Notes under the pieces: model-generated
Database searches by the model: none
Seen by the model: the letters and a program-made list of their open reading frames with translations, nothing else
What the model was told of the DNA's origin: nothing
Part shown: piece by piece, positions 20,014 through 28,409 of the stretch
How the letters are laid out: every line of letters starts with the position of its first letter
Position numbering within the stretch: position 1 is the stretch's first letter
Translations under genes and position numbers: made by a program
From: Pseudonocardia sp. MH-G8
GTDB lineage: Bacteria; Actinomycetota; Actinomycetes; Mycobacteriales; Pseudonocardiaceae
Reading direction: 5' to 3'
Length of the DNA stretch: 64,000 bases
Assembly (NCBI RefSeq): GCF_002262885.1
Contig: NZ_NKYF01000034.1
Location: forward strand, 33,858-97,857

Positions 20014-20766
20014 GTGGAGTTGCTCGCCCTGATGTCCCTCGCCGTCGTCGCCGGGGCGGTGTCGTTCAGCTCGCCCTGCGTCCTGCCGCTGCTGCCCGGC
20101 TACGTGTCCTACGTATCCGGATTGAGGGGCGACGCAGTTCCTGTGCGCCGGGGCGGGGAAGGCGGCGGGTTGGCCGCGCGGCGTCGGGTCGCGCTGGGGT
20201 CCGGGCTGTTCGTCGCCGGGTTCGCGGTCGTCTTCATCGCGTTGGGAGCCACCGCCTCGGCCGTCGGCCTCGTGCTGCGCCAGCACATCGACGTCCTCAA
20301 CGTCATCGGCGGCGCCGTCGTGGTGCTGCTCGGCCTGGCCATGGCCGGCCTCGTCCGGATCCCGGTGTTGCAGCGGCAGGCCCGTCTGGACCTGTCCCGC
20401 ATCGGGACAGGTCCGGGCAGCGCCTTCCCCCTCGGCGCCGCGTTCGCGTTCGGCTGGACGCCCTGTGTGGGTCCGGTGCTGGCGTCGATCCTCACGACCG
20501 CGGCGAGCTCGGCGAACGTCGGACGGGGGGCACTGCTGCTGTCGGCCTACGCACTCGGCCTCGGCGCACCGTTCCTGGTCCTGGCCCGTGCCGTTGCCCG
20601 GGGGCGGGACCGCTTCGACTGGCTGCGGCGCAACGCCCGCCGGGTCGAGACGGCCGGGGGAGCGGCCCTGGTGCTCACCGGGATGCTGCTGATGACGGGG
20701 GGATGGACCGTGCTGATGAGCCGGGTGCTCGCCTTGTACGCGAGGCTGGGGTGGCCGCCGATATGA
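20014..20766 (+). CDS. ccdA: CcdA, cytochrome c-type biogenesis thiol electron carrier
   Basis: 250 aa from a GTG at 20014 with GAAGGA eight bases upstream. Six membrane segments; the two redox cysteines are in the family motifs FSSPCVLPLLPGYVSYVSG and FGWTPCVGPVLASIL. CcdA passes electrons from cytoplasmic thioredoxin across the membrane to CcmG/TlpA-like proteins. Divergent from the ccm operon that encodes two such acceptors, so the set is functionally complete. Confidence 0.92.
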   Translation: MELLALMSLAVVAGAVSFSSPCVLPLLPGYVSYVSGLRGDAVPVRRGGEGGGLAARRRVALGSGLFVAGFAVVFIALGATASAVGLVLRQHIDVLNVIGGAVVVLLGLAMAGLVRIPVLQRQARLDLSRIGTGPGSAFPLGAAFAFGWTPCVGPVLASILTTAASSANVGRGALLLSAYALGLGAPFLVLARAVARGRDRFDWLRRNARRVETAGGAALVLTGMLLMTGGWTVLMSRVLALYARLGWPPI

Positions 20767-20955
20767 CGGTCTGCACGAGCAGAAGGGCGTCATGTCCGAT
20801 CCGCCGCCCTCGCCTCGCCCAGGTCTCCCGTCCCCACGAAGCCTGCATGCGGTCCTGGTCGTCGCGCTGTTCGATCCCGATCGGATCATCCCTTCGGGCA
20901 ACTCGAGGCGTTCCGTCCGCAGGTCCTCGCCGTGGCGGCGGCCGGGGCCCGAGAT

Positions 20956-20970
20956 CTACGTACTAGGTAG
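20956..20970. promoter_or_regulatory. CTAC-N7-GTAG dyad upstream of the DUF3105/DUF305 pair
   Basis: CTACGTACTAGGTAG has symmetric arms CTAC and GTAG and a partly symmetric centre. It is 200 bp upstream of the DUF3105 start. The arms match the N5 sites elsewhere in the window, the spacing differs. Confidence 0.3.
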
Positions 20971-21094
20971 GTACACCCTCGACGGTCTCACTGTAGAACT
21001 CTGCGATCCGCCTGCTCGTCACGCCTGAACCCACGAGGGGGCGATGACGGCGAGGCGAGCTGGGTCCCCCGCGCAAGTGGGCAGTAAGGCAGTA

Positions 21095-21110
21095 CTACCC
21101 TTCTACGTAG
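21095..21110. promoter_or_regulatory. CTAC...CTACGTAG dyad in the promoter region of the DUF3105 gene
   Basis: CTACCCTTCTACGTAG contains the perfect 8-bp palindrome CTACGTAG, also seen at the copA promoter (27095-27102), plus another CTAC arm. It lies 62 bp upstream of the DUF3105 start codon and may be an operator of the same regulator. Confidence 0.35.
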
Positions 21111-21171
21111 TTTATCGCGGGTCTGGCCGACGCCGCCGCGATTCGCCCCCGAGGGTGTCAGGGACGGTGTG

Positions 21172-21978
21172 ATGGTCAGCGGGAAGAAGAGCAAGCAGGC
21201 TCGGCAGCCTCGGTCCGCGCTCGCGACCGGACGGGAGGTGCCGTGGGGGACGATCGCGGCCGTCCTGGTGGTGGTGCTGTTCGCGGGGGGCGTGTTCGGG
21301 TACGCGTTCCTCCAGTCGCAGGAGAACAACGCCCGGGACGCCGCGCTCGCCGCCTTCGTCCCGTCCGCCTCGAACCAGGACCCGTCGAGCCGGATCCCTG
21401 GCATCACCGAGCAGACCTACCAGGGGGCGCAGCACGTCGCCCCGACCGAGCAGGTCGCCTACACCGGGTCCCCGCCCACCGGCGGCACGCACGACCAGTA
21501 CTGGGCGGCTTGCTCCGGCGTGGTCTACGAACAGCCGGTCCGCAGCGAGAACCTCGTGCACTCGATGGAACACGGCGCCGTCTGGATCGCCTACAACCCC
21601 GACCAGGTCGACGGTGATGCACTCGCTCAACTCGCCGCCCGTGTGCAGGATCGGCCGTACTCGGTGCTGTCTCCGTACCCGGGGCTCGACCAGCCCATCG
21701 CGCTGCAGTCCTGGGGCCACCAACTCAAGCTCGCCGACGCCGGCGACCCCCGCATCGACCAGTTCCTGACCGCGTTGCGCGCCAACCAGTACACACACCC
21801 CGAGGTGGGGGCGAGTTGCCAGGCGCTGGGGCCCGGCCAGTTCGACCAGGACGACCCGCCGCCGTACCGACCTGCACCTCCGCCCTCCTCGGTCGGGCAG
21901 CCCGGTGTCCGTGGAGAGACCGAGGCGTCGCCGGCTGCTCCCGGCATGGACGGCTCGTCCCCCGGAGGAGGGTCATGA
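21172..21978 (+). CDS. DUF3105 family membrane-anchored protein
   Basis: 268 aa from ATG 21172 (an in-frame GTG lies directly before). A cytoplasmic basic tail and one membrane helix (residues about 27-47) precede an extracytoplasmic DUF3105 domain with the family core VHSMEHGAVWIAYNP and YTGSPPTGGTHDQYW, and a Pro/Gly-rich tail. Conserved His and Cys residues (AACSGVVYEQPV; GASCQALGPG) suggest metal binding, but the function is unknown. The stop overlaps the DUF305 start (ATGA); such pairs commonly lie near copper genes. Confidence 0.8.
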   Translation: MVSGKKSKQARQPRSALATGREVPWGTIAAVLVVVLFAGGVFGYAFLQSQENNARDAALAAFVPSASNQDPSSRIPGITEQTYQGAQHVAPTEQVAYTGSPPTGGTHDQYWAACSGVVYEQPVRSENLVHSMEHGAVWIAYNPDQVDGDALAQLAARVQDRPYSVLSPYPGLDQPIALQSWGHQLKLADAGDPRIDQFLTALRANQYTHPEVGASCQALGPGQFDQDDPPPYRPAPPPSSVGQPGVRGETEASPAAPGMDGSSPGGGS

Positions 21979-22736
21979 CCGATCGGCCGACCAGCAGCTA
22001 TGCCGCGCTGACCGGCGGCGCCGACGGTTCCCACCCGGATGAGCGTCCGGTTGGCGCGGCGACGCCCGACGAAAGTGCGACCGGCGCGACCGGGCAGCCA
22101 CGGTGGCCGCGGGTCGTGATCGTGACCGGCACGCTGCTGGCGCTGCTGCTGTTGGCCGCCGCCGGCGGCGTGGTGCTCGGGCGCTCCGGCTCCGACGGCC
22201 TAGCGGTGCCGCCTGCCGACTCGGTCGACGTCGGGTTCCTCCAGGACATGAGCGTGCACCACGAGAACGCCGTGCAGATGGCGGCCTGGGCGCGCGACAA
22301 CAGCGCCGACCCCGCCGTTCGTCAGCTCGCTTACGACATCGAGTCCGGGCAGACCGCCCAGGTCGGGCAGATGCGGGGTTGGCTGGTCCTGTGGGGAGCG
22401 CCCGCACAGTCCCTGAGTGGCTACATGCGCTGGATGACCGACGCGGAGATGGGCATGGGGCATACGGCGGACGGTGTGGCCAGAATGCCCGGTATGGCTT
22501 CGTCGGACGACCTCGCCCGGCTCCGGGGCAGCGTCGGGCCCGCCGCCGACGTGATGTTCCTGCAGCTGATGCTGCGCCACCACGAAGGAGGCGTTCCGAT
22601 GCTGGGCTACGCCATGGAGCGAGCCGCTCGGGCCGAGGTGCGCAACCTCGCCCGCCAGATGCTGACCGCTCAGACGGCCGAGAGCCAGGTGATGCGTCAG
22701 ATGCTCACCGAACGCGGGGCAGCGCCGCTCTCGTGA
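21975..22736 (+). CDS. DUF305 family membrane-anchored protein (CopM-like fold)
   Basis: 253 aa: Pro/Thr-rich cytoplasmic tail, one membrane helix (residues about 44-66), then a DUF305 domain with both hallmark His pairs, FLQDMSVHHENAVQMAAWAR and FLQLMLRHHEGGVPMLGYAM, and a Met-rich middle (DAEMGMGHTADGVARMPGM). DUF305 proteins form ferritin-like helical bundles; some bind copper or silver outside the membrane. Start codon overlaps the DUF3105 stop. The copA/ctaG operon lies next on the other strand. Confidence 0.85.
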   Translation: MTDRPTSSYAALTGGADGSHPDERPVGAATPDESATGATGQPRWPRVVIVTGTLLALLLLAAAGGVVLGRSGSDGLAVPPADSVDVGFLQDMSVHHENAVQMAAWARDNSADPAVRQLAYDIESGQTAQVGQMRGWLVLWGAPAQSLSGYMRWMTDAEMGMGHTADGVARMPGMASSDDLARLRGSVGPAADVMFLQLMLRHHEGGVPMLGYAMERAARAEVRNLARQMLTAQTAESQVMRQMLTERGAAPLS

Positions 22737-22886
22737 TGCCGTCACCGCTGTCGGCCACTGAGCCATCCGCCCGGGAACCGCACTGGCGCAACGACGGCGT
22801 CCTTGACCTTCGAACTCATGCCCAAGCTCCATCGCGCCGGCTGTAGTCAGCCTGAGCGCCCGCTTCTCGAGGCAGTCGGTGACCAC

Positions 22887-23105
22887 ATGACTCCACCGAC
22901 ACGCCGGTCCGGTCCTGGATCCGGCGCAGCGCGGAGGGCATTCGGCGTCGCGCTCGCGATCGTCGTCGTCGTCGCTGCGATCCTCCTGCTGCAGAGCGGG
23001 TTCCGCACGCCCGTCCCCGAGTTCCCCGAAGTATCCGGTGATCGACTGCAGTCGGACCGTCACATGTGTGAAGTGCAGAACGGCGTCGGCAGGTGCACGT
23101 CGTGA
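22887..23105 (+). CDS. Possible small single-pass membrane protein
   Basis: 72 aa: basic N-terminus, one helix (FGVALAIVVVVAAILLLQSG) and a short outer part with two Cys (MCEVQNGVGRCTS). The ribosome-binding site is weak. Its TGA overlaps a GTG start of the next small frame (GTGA), as in other coupled genes here, which is the main argument for it. No family recognised. Confidence 0.35.
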   Translation: MTPPTRRSGPGSGAARRAFGVALAIVVVVAAILLLQSGFRTPVPEFPEVSGDRLQSDRHMCEVQNGVGRCTS

Positions 23106-23479
23106 GCACGGGTGTGGGGCTGCTGGTGTTCCTCGGCGGCCCGGTCCTGATCACGGGGCTGATCACCGCGGTGGTCTTCGCCGTTTCGAAGCCTCGCGAG
23201 CAGGGTGCGCCTGCGGGGCCGCCCGTGGGGATCACCGCGGAGCTCCTTCCATGTCGGCTTTCCGCCGATGCCGAAGGTCGTGCAGTGCACGAGCCTGATC
23301 CCGACGTTGCCGATCGGCGGCGGTGTTGGCGTCTCGCCTGTGCGGAGTGCGGCAGCCGGTATCGCGAAGGCGCTGCTGACGAGGTGCATTTCTCGGAACC
23401 GGCGCCGGTCATCGCTGTCGCTCGGAGTCGTGGTTGGGCGCTCGCCGGCCACCGGATGCGGTGCCGCAGGTGCCGCTGA
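23102..23479 (+). CDS. Possible membrane protein with C-terminal zinc-ribbon-like motif
   Basis: 125 aa from a GTG at 23102. The N-terminal part is a membrane helix (VGLLVFLGGPVLITGLITAV); the C-terminal part reads LACAECGSRYREGAADEVHF and, after a Ser/Val-rich stretch, AGHRMRCRRC, i.e. two CXXC pairs about 40 residues apart, as in small zinc ribbons. The middle has no clear character, and a base error inside it cannot be excluded. No family assigned. Confidence 0.4.
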   Translation: MSTGVGLLVFLGGPVLITGLITAVVFAVSKPREQGAPAGPPVGITAELLPCRLSADAEGRAVHEPDPDVADRRRCWRLACAECGSRYREGAADEVHFSEPAPVIAVARSRGWALAGHRMRCRRCR

Positions 23480-23605
23480 CCCGAGCGGCGTGTCTCGGCT
23501 TGCGCAGGCGTCGTGCGAGCCGATCAGGCGCGTTCCCGATACCGGTCCGACCGGTTCGTGCTGTCATTCTGAGGCTGATGCGCCCGAACGAAGTCGAATC
23601 GTTGG

Positions 23606-23654
23606 GACTGAGGTTCCAGATCGGAAGAGGGGGGCTCCCGCTGGAACCTCAGTC
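23606..23654. repeat. Perfect 14-bp inverted repeat downstream of ctaG, possible terminator
   Basis: GACTGAGGTTCCAG (23606-23619) and its exact complement CTGGAACCTCAGTC (23641-23654) enclose a 21-nt loop. It lies between the 3' end of the copA-ctaG operon (minus) and the small plus-strand frames, a usual place for a bidirectional terminator. There is no U-run, so a terminator role is not certain. Confidence 0.5.
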
Positions 23655-23733
23655 ATAGGTCACGATAGCGAAACTCCCTGAATTCTCGCTGAGAGTGATA
23701 ACGCCCGATGTTGGCGAGTGGCGAAGTTGCCCG

Positions 23734-24720
23734 TCAGCTCGATTCACGTTGTGGCCCTCGGACGTCGGGCCCCTTCTCGGCGGGCTGGGTGTCGGGGAGC
23801 CACCATGGTCGTATCGTCGTTGCGTTGCCGTAGGCGCGATCCAGTTGGCGATCGGTCCGGCGGGCCAGGCGCTCGTCCGAGCGGTTCCACTGCTTGGCGA
23901 ATGCGCCGATCAGGGCGGCGGCGGAGACGTCACCGAAGCCCCAGAGGATCGCGCCGCCCATCTGCTGGTCGTCGACCGGGTCGGGGCCCCAGGTCCGGCC
24001 GAGCTCGAGGTAGAAGTCCGGGGCGAACAGGTTGTCCATCATCATGATGGGAATGCCGAGCACGATGTGGACGGGGGCCATGCCGACGACGAGCAGGAAC
24101 CGGAACACGAACGGCAATCGGTGTGGCAACGGGTCGATTCCCAGCAGCGACCAGTAGAAGAGGAAGCCGATGAGGACGAAGTGCACGTGGGTCAGGTCGT
24201 GGACCCACACGTTGCGCAGTGATGCCTCGTAGACCGGGGTGTAGTAGTAGACGAACTGGGTGATGGCGAACAGGGCGAACGCCACGGCCGGGTGAGCGAT
24301 GAACCGCACCGGCCGGCTGTGCACCACGACGAGCAGCCGCTTGCGCCACGGCACGGGCAGGGTGCGCAGGGCGAGGCTCAGCGGGGCGCCGAGCACGAGC
24401 CCGACGGGCGCGATCATCTGCAGCAGCATGTGCTGCACGGCCGGCACCGTGAACAGCACGCGGTCGTACACGCCCAGCGAGGACGAGACGCCGACGAACA
24501 CGACACCCAGCCCGGCGAAGAAGTACAGCACGCGCTGCGTCTTCCAGGGGTCACCGCGGCGGCGCAGTACCCGCACACCCCACAGGTAGGCGATCGCCAC
24601 GGCGGCCAGCGGGACCAGCATCGCCGGGTCGAACGTCCAGCTGCTCAGGAGGCGCCACGGGGTGAGGGGCGGTGGGTCCGTCGGCGGCAGCCAACCGGGC
24701 GCCAGCTCAGGCAGACGCAT
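23734..24720 (-). CDS. ctaG: CtaG-family (caa3 type) cytochrome c oxidase assembly protein
   Basis: 328 aa, seven or more membrane segments. Family features visible: VLYFFAGLGVVFVGVSSSLG, FTVPAVQHMLLQMIAPVGLV, VHDLTHVHFVLIGFLFYWSL and GMAPVHIVLGIPIMMMDN, with several His/Met that could bind copper. The family is linked to copper supply to cytochrome oxidase. The ATG overlaps the end of the P-type ATPase gene by 14 nt, so the two form one unit (copper export plus copper insertion). A second CtaG domain occurs in the CopD fusion at 47747. Confidence 0.88.
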   Translation of the reverse strand: MRLPELAPGWLPPTDPPPLTPWRLLSSWTFDPAMLVPLAAVAIAYLWGVRVLRRRGDPWKTQRVLYFFAGLGVVFVGVSSSLGVYDRVLFTVPAVQHMLLQMIAPVGLVLGAPLSLALRTLPVPWRKRLLVVVHSRPVRFIAHPAVAFALFAITQFVYYYTPVYEASLRNVWVHDLTHVHFVLIGFLFYWSLLGIDPLPHRLPFVFRFLLVVGMAPVHIVLGIPIMMMDNLFAPDFYLELGRTWGPDPVDDQQMGGAILWGFGDVSAAALIGAFAKQWNRSDERLARRTDRQLDRAYGNATTIRPWWLPDTQPAEKGPDVRGPQRESS

Positions 24721-27034
24721 GCCGGTCCTCGGGGCCGCCGGCGGCGAGGGCCGCCGGGGCCGGGGGCGGGGCTGTGTCCGGCGTGGTGGCGGGGGAGAAG
24801 CGGCGCAACCGCAGGCTGTTGGACACCACGAACAACGACGAGACCGCCATCGCCGCGCCGGCGATCAGCGGGTTGAGCAGCCCGAGCGCGGCGAGCGGGA
24901 TGGCGGCCACGTTGTAGCCGAAGGCCCAGAACAGGTTGCCGCGGATGGTGCGCAGCGTGGCCCGCGCGAGGGTGAGCGCGTCGGGGACGACGGTCAGGTC
25001 GTCGCGGACCAGGATGAGGTCCGCGGCGTCGATCGCGACGTCGGTGCCTGTCCCCACCGCCATCCCGAGGTCCGCGGTCGCGAGCGCGGGGGCGTCGTTG
25101 ATGCCGTCGCCGACCATGGCGACGACGCGGCCCTGCGCCTGCAGCCTGCGGATCGCCTCGGCCTTGTCCCCGGGCAGCACCTCGGCGATGCACTCCCCGA
25201 CGCCGATCTCAACCGCCACCGCCTCCGCGGTGGTCGTGTTGTCGCCGGTGAGCAGGACGGTGCGCAGCCCGAGCCCGTGCAGCAGCGCGACGGCCTCCCG
25301 CGCGGACGGCTTGACCAGGTCTGCGAGCGCCAGCAAGCCGATCACCTGGCGGTCCTGGGCGACCACCACCGTGGTGCGGCCCTGCTCCTCCCAGTCACGG
25401 CGACGGCGCTCGAGGTCGGTGGGCAGCTCGATCCCACGGTCGACGAGCAGCTTCGCCCGGCCGGCGATCACCTCGGCACCGTCGACGACGCCGGTGGCGC
25501 CCAGACCCGCCTCGTTCCGGAACGCGGTCACCCGTGGCAGCGCGCCCAGCTCGTTGCGGGCCGCCGTGCTGATCGCCGCGGCGACGGGGTGCTCGGACGC
25601 CTCCTCGAGCGCGCCGGCCGTGCGCAGCAGCTCGCGGCGTTCCACCCCGTTCGCGCAGGCGAGTTCCACCAGTGACATCCGCCCGAACGTGACCGTGCCG
25701 GTCTTGTCCAGCACGACGGTGTCGATCGTGCGCGTCGACTCCAGCGCCTGGTAGCCCTTGATGAAGATCCCCAGGCGCGCTCCGCGGCCGGAGGCGACCA
25801 TGAGGGCGGTCGGAGTGGCCAGCCCCAGCGCGCAGGGGCAGGCGATCACCAGCACCGCCAGTGCGGCGCCGAACGCCGGCTCGACGGCACCTCCCAGCAG
25901 CAGCCAGGCGACGAAGGTGAGCAGCGAGAGCGCGATGACCGCCGGGACGAAGTAGCCGCAGATGCGATCGGCCAGGCGCTGGACCGCGGCCTCGCCGGTC
26001 TGTGCGTCCGCGACGAGGCGCACCATCGCCGCCAGCTGGGTGTCCCGCCCGACGCTCGTCGCCTCGACCACGATCGAACCGTTGAGCAGCACGGTGCCAC
26101 CGATGACGACATCGTCCGGGCCCACCTCCGCCGGCACCGACTCGCCGGTCATGGCGCTCGTGTCGACCGTCGCCGCACCGTCGGCGACGCGGCCGTCGGT
26201 GGCGATCGTCTCGCCGGGACGGACGAGGAACCGCTGGCCGACCCGCAACTCCTCGGCCGGTATCGACTGCACCGTGCCGTCGTCCAGGACGACCGTCACG
26301 TCCTTCGCGCGCAACGCCGCCAGCTCCCGCAGGGCCGCGCCCGCCGCCCGCGCCGCCTTGGCCTCGAAGTAGCGACCGGCGAGCACGAACGTGGCCAATC
26401 CCGCCGCGACCTCGAGGTAGAGCGCCCCCTCGGAGCGCAGGAGCAGCGCAAGACCCGACGCCTCGGTCGCGCGCTCGGACTGCACGAACATCGCGTAGAC
26501 CGACCAACCGGTCGCGGCCAGGATGCCGAGCGACACGAGGGTGTCCATCGAGGCGGCCCGGTGCCGGGCGCGTGCGGCCGCCGCGCGGTGGAACGGCCAT
26601 GCCGCCCACCCGATCACGGGTGCCGCGAGGGCCAGGAGCACCCACTGCCACCCCGGGAACCGCCATTCGGGCAGCACCGTGAAGGTGATCGACAGGTCGG
26701 CCAGCGGGACGAACAGCACGACCGCGACGACGAGACGCCACCACAGCGCGCGAGCTCGGTCCGTGCCGTCCTCGGCCTGCGCTCCCACCCGCTCCGGCCG
26801 AGCGAGTTCGGCCCCGTAGCCGGCGTGCACAACCGCATCGATCAGCGCCTGGTCATCGACCTGCAGTTCCGCGACGACCCGTGCCTGACCCGTCGCGTAG
26901 TTCACGCTGGCCTGCACCCCGTCGAGCTTGTTCAGCTTCCGCTCGACCCGCGCGGAGCATGCGGCACAGGTCATCCCGGCCACCGCGAGCTCGACCTCGC
27001 GGGCGGTCGACGCCCGCCCCATGGTCGACGTCAT
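24707..27034 (-). CDS. copA: Cu+-exporting P-type ATPase (P1B-1)
   Basis: 775 aa. N-terminal HMA domain with GMTCAACSARVERKL (Cu-binding CAAC near residue 23); ion-site motif CPCALGLATP near residue 400; phosphorylation motif DKTGT near 443; SEHPVA near 483; GDGIND near 641. The final helices read FGYNVAAIPLAALGLLNP and AMAVSSLFVVSNSLRL, the YN and MSS signatures of Cu+ pumps. It exports Cu+ from the cytoplasm. Forms an operon with ctaG; the promoter region holds a CTAC-N5-GTAG dyad. Confidence 0.93.
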   Translation of the reverse strand: MTSTMGRASTAREVELAVAGMTCAACSARVERKLNKLDGVQASVNYATGQARVVAELQVDDQALIDAVVHAGYGAELARPERVGAQAEDGTDRARALWWRLVVAVVLFVPLADLSITFTVLPEWRFPGWQWVLLALAAPVIGWAAWPFHRAAAARARHRAASMDTLVSLGILAATGWSVYAMFVQSERATEASGLALLLRSEGALYLEVAAGLATFVLAGRYFEAKAARAAGAALRELAALRAKDVTVVLDDGTVQSIPAEELRVGQRFLVRPGETIATDGRVADGAATVDTSAMTGESVPAEVGPDDVVIGGTVLLNGSIVVEATSVGRDTQLAAMVRLVADAQTGEAAVQRLADRICGYFVPAVIALSLLTFVAWLLLGGAVEPAFGAALAVLVIACPCALGLATPTALMVASGRGARLGIFIKGYQALESTRTIDTVVLDKTGTVTFGRMSLVELACANGVERRELLRTAGALEEASEHPVAAAISTAARNELGALPRVTAFRNEAGLGATGVVDGAEVIAGRAKLLVDRGIELPTDLERRRRDWEEQGRTTVVVAQDRQVIGLLALADLVKPSAREAVALLHGLGLRTVLLTGDNTTTAEAVAVEIGVGECIAEVLPGDKAEAIRRLQAQGRVVAMVGDGINDAPALATADLGMAVGTGTDVAIDAADLILVRDDLTVVPDALTLARATLRTIRGNLFWAFGYNVAAIPLAALGLLNPLIAGAAMAVSSLFVVSNSLRLRRFSPATTPDTAPPPAPAALAAGGPEDRHASA

Positions 27035-27094
27035 GCGCGACCACCTCTCTGCCGCCAGCGGGGGACACGCAGACTACGACCACTTGCGCACCAT

Positions 27095-27107
27095 CTACGT
27101 AGGGTAG
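27095..27107. promoter_or_regulatory. CTAC-N5-GTAG dyad at the copA-ctaG promoter
   Basis: CTAC GTAGG GTAG, followed by AAGTTAC, lies 61 bp upstream of the copA start. It includes the perfect palindrome CTACGTAG. GTAGAAGTTAC is shared exactly with the copD/DUF5134 promoter at 49914-49924. Likely operator of a copper-linked repressor. Confidence 0.5.
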
Positions 27108-27110
27108 AAG

Positions 27111-28409
27111 TTACCGGAGGCGCCGAGAGGACCGAGCCGCCGGGGTTCGTTCGGCATCCAGCGGGAGCAGGTTCCGCATGCGCAGGCGGTGCACCGCCAG
27201 TGCGCACATCGCGCCGATGCCGATCAGCACGAGCCACGGCAGCGGAGCGAGGCCGCGGGCGCCGGCGACGTCGAGGGCCCAGCCGGTGCCGAGGTTCCCG
27301 AGGAGGATCCCGACCCCGCAGACGGTGTTGTAGAGGCCGTAGTGCGTGGCGACCAGGCGGTCGTCGGCAAGGGCGACGATGGTGCTCATCTCGAACGGGA
27401 ACACGATCGCGGTCCCGAGGGCCAGGATGGCAGCGGTCAGGAGAAGCGCGCCGATCCCGACGACGGCGCTCCCCGTGCTTCCCGGCTCGAGGGGAACCAC
27501 CTCGACGGCCAGGAGGGGGACGAATGCCCCGCCGAGGGTCAGCAGCCCCACGCTCATGGACCGGCTGGCTCCCCACCGGTGCCGGCACCAGGCTGTCACT
27601 CGAAGCTGTCCGGCGATGGTGACCAGTCCCGAGACCGCGAACACGGCCGCAACGGCGCCCGTGGCCACGAGATCGGATGTGGCGACCGCGTGTGCCTGCA
27701 GCGGCAGGGCCAGGTACACCTGGAACGAGAGCACGTAGGACCCGATCATCGCCAGCGCGAACAGCACGAAGGGCCGGTTGGTCGCCACCACCCGCCACTG
27801 CGTCAGCAACGAACCACGGTCCGCCTCGTGCGGTGCGGACCGCTGGGGGAGCGCCCTGATCTGCATCACGGTCAGCACGGCGAACACGCCTGCTGCGACC
27901 GCGCACGTCAGGGAGAAGTTCACGCCGGTCAACACCAGCCCGATCAACGGCCCGAGCAGGATGCCGGCCTGGTAGAACACGTTGAACAGGGCGAACGCCT
28001 CGACCCGGCGTTCGCCGGAGTCCTGCGCGAGGTAGGCGCGTACAGCCGGGTTGAACAAGGCTCCGGCGAATCCGGTCGCCGCGGACGCGACCACGAGCGC
28101 CGGCACCGAGTCCACGAACCCCAGCAGCGCGAAGCCCACCGTGCGCAGGGTGCAGCCGGCGACGATGAGCGGCTTGAAGCCGTAGCGGTCGGCGAGGCTG
28201 CCGCCGAGGAGGAACATCCCCTGCTGGGCGAAGTTCCGGACGCCCAGGACGAGGCCGACCATCCAGGTGGCGAGTCCCAGACCGACCGACAGGTGCGCAG
28301 CGAGGTACGGGATCAGCATGTAGAACCCGATGTTGATGGTGAGCTGGTTGAGCAGCAACAGCTGGACGGACCGGGGGAAGGAGCGGTACTGCGCCAGGGT
28401 GTGCCTCAC
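27111..28409 (-). CDS. MFS transporter
   Basis: 432 aa from a GTG at 28409 that overlaps the cysteine synthase stop (GTGA). Twelve membrane segments; the loop 2-3 motif is LLGGSLADRYGFKP, a good MFS signature. The N-terminal half resembles drug/metabolite exporters (QLTINIGFYMLIPYLAAHLS). Coupling to a PLP-dependent cysteine synthase-like enzyme suggests export of the product of that enzyme, perhaps an amino-acid derivative. Stop at 27111 borders the copA promoter. Confidence 0.82.
   Translation of the reverse strand: MRHTLAQYRSFPRSVQLLLLNQLTINIGFYMLIPYLAAHLSVGLGLATWMVGLVLGVRNFAQQGMFLLGGSLADRYGFKPLIVAGCTLRTVGFALLGFVDSVPALVVASAATGFAGALFNPAVRAYLAQDSGERRVEAFALFNVFYQAGILLGPLIGLVLTGVNFSLTCAVAAGVFAVLTVMQIRALPQRSAPHEADRGSLLTQWRVVATNRPFVLFALAMIGSYVLSFQVYLALPLQAHAVATSDLVATGAVAAVFAVSGLVTIAGQLRVTAWCRHRWGASRSMSVGLLTLGGAFVPLLAVEVVPLEPGSTGSAVVGIGALLLTAAILALGTAIVFPFEMSTIVALADDRLVATHYGLYNTVCGVGILLGNLGTGWALDVAGARGLAPLPWLVLIGIGAMCALAVHRLRMRNLLPLDAERTPAARSSRRLR

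Larger units (their letters stand above)
20767..21171. other. Gene-free stretch with operator-like dyads
   Basis: No convincing gene. A short frame around 20845-20950 (ALFDPDRI, then in another frame GQLEAFRPQVLAVAAAGA) may be a remnant but is too short to name. Two dyads stand out, at 20956-20970 and 21095-21110, upstream of the DUF3105 gene. Confidence 0.4.

Noticed and set aside
20845..20950. Possible redoxin fragment after ccdA
   Set aside because: Only about 20 recognisable residues split over two frames; too little to call.
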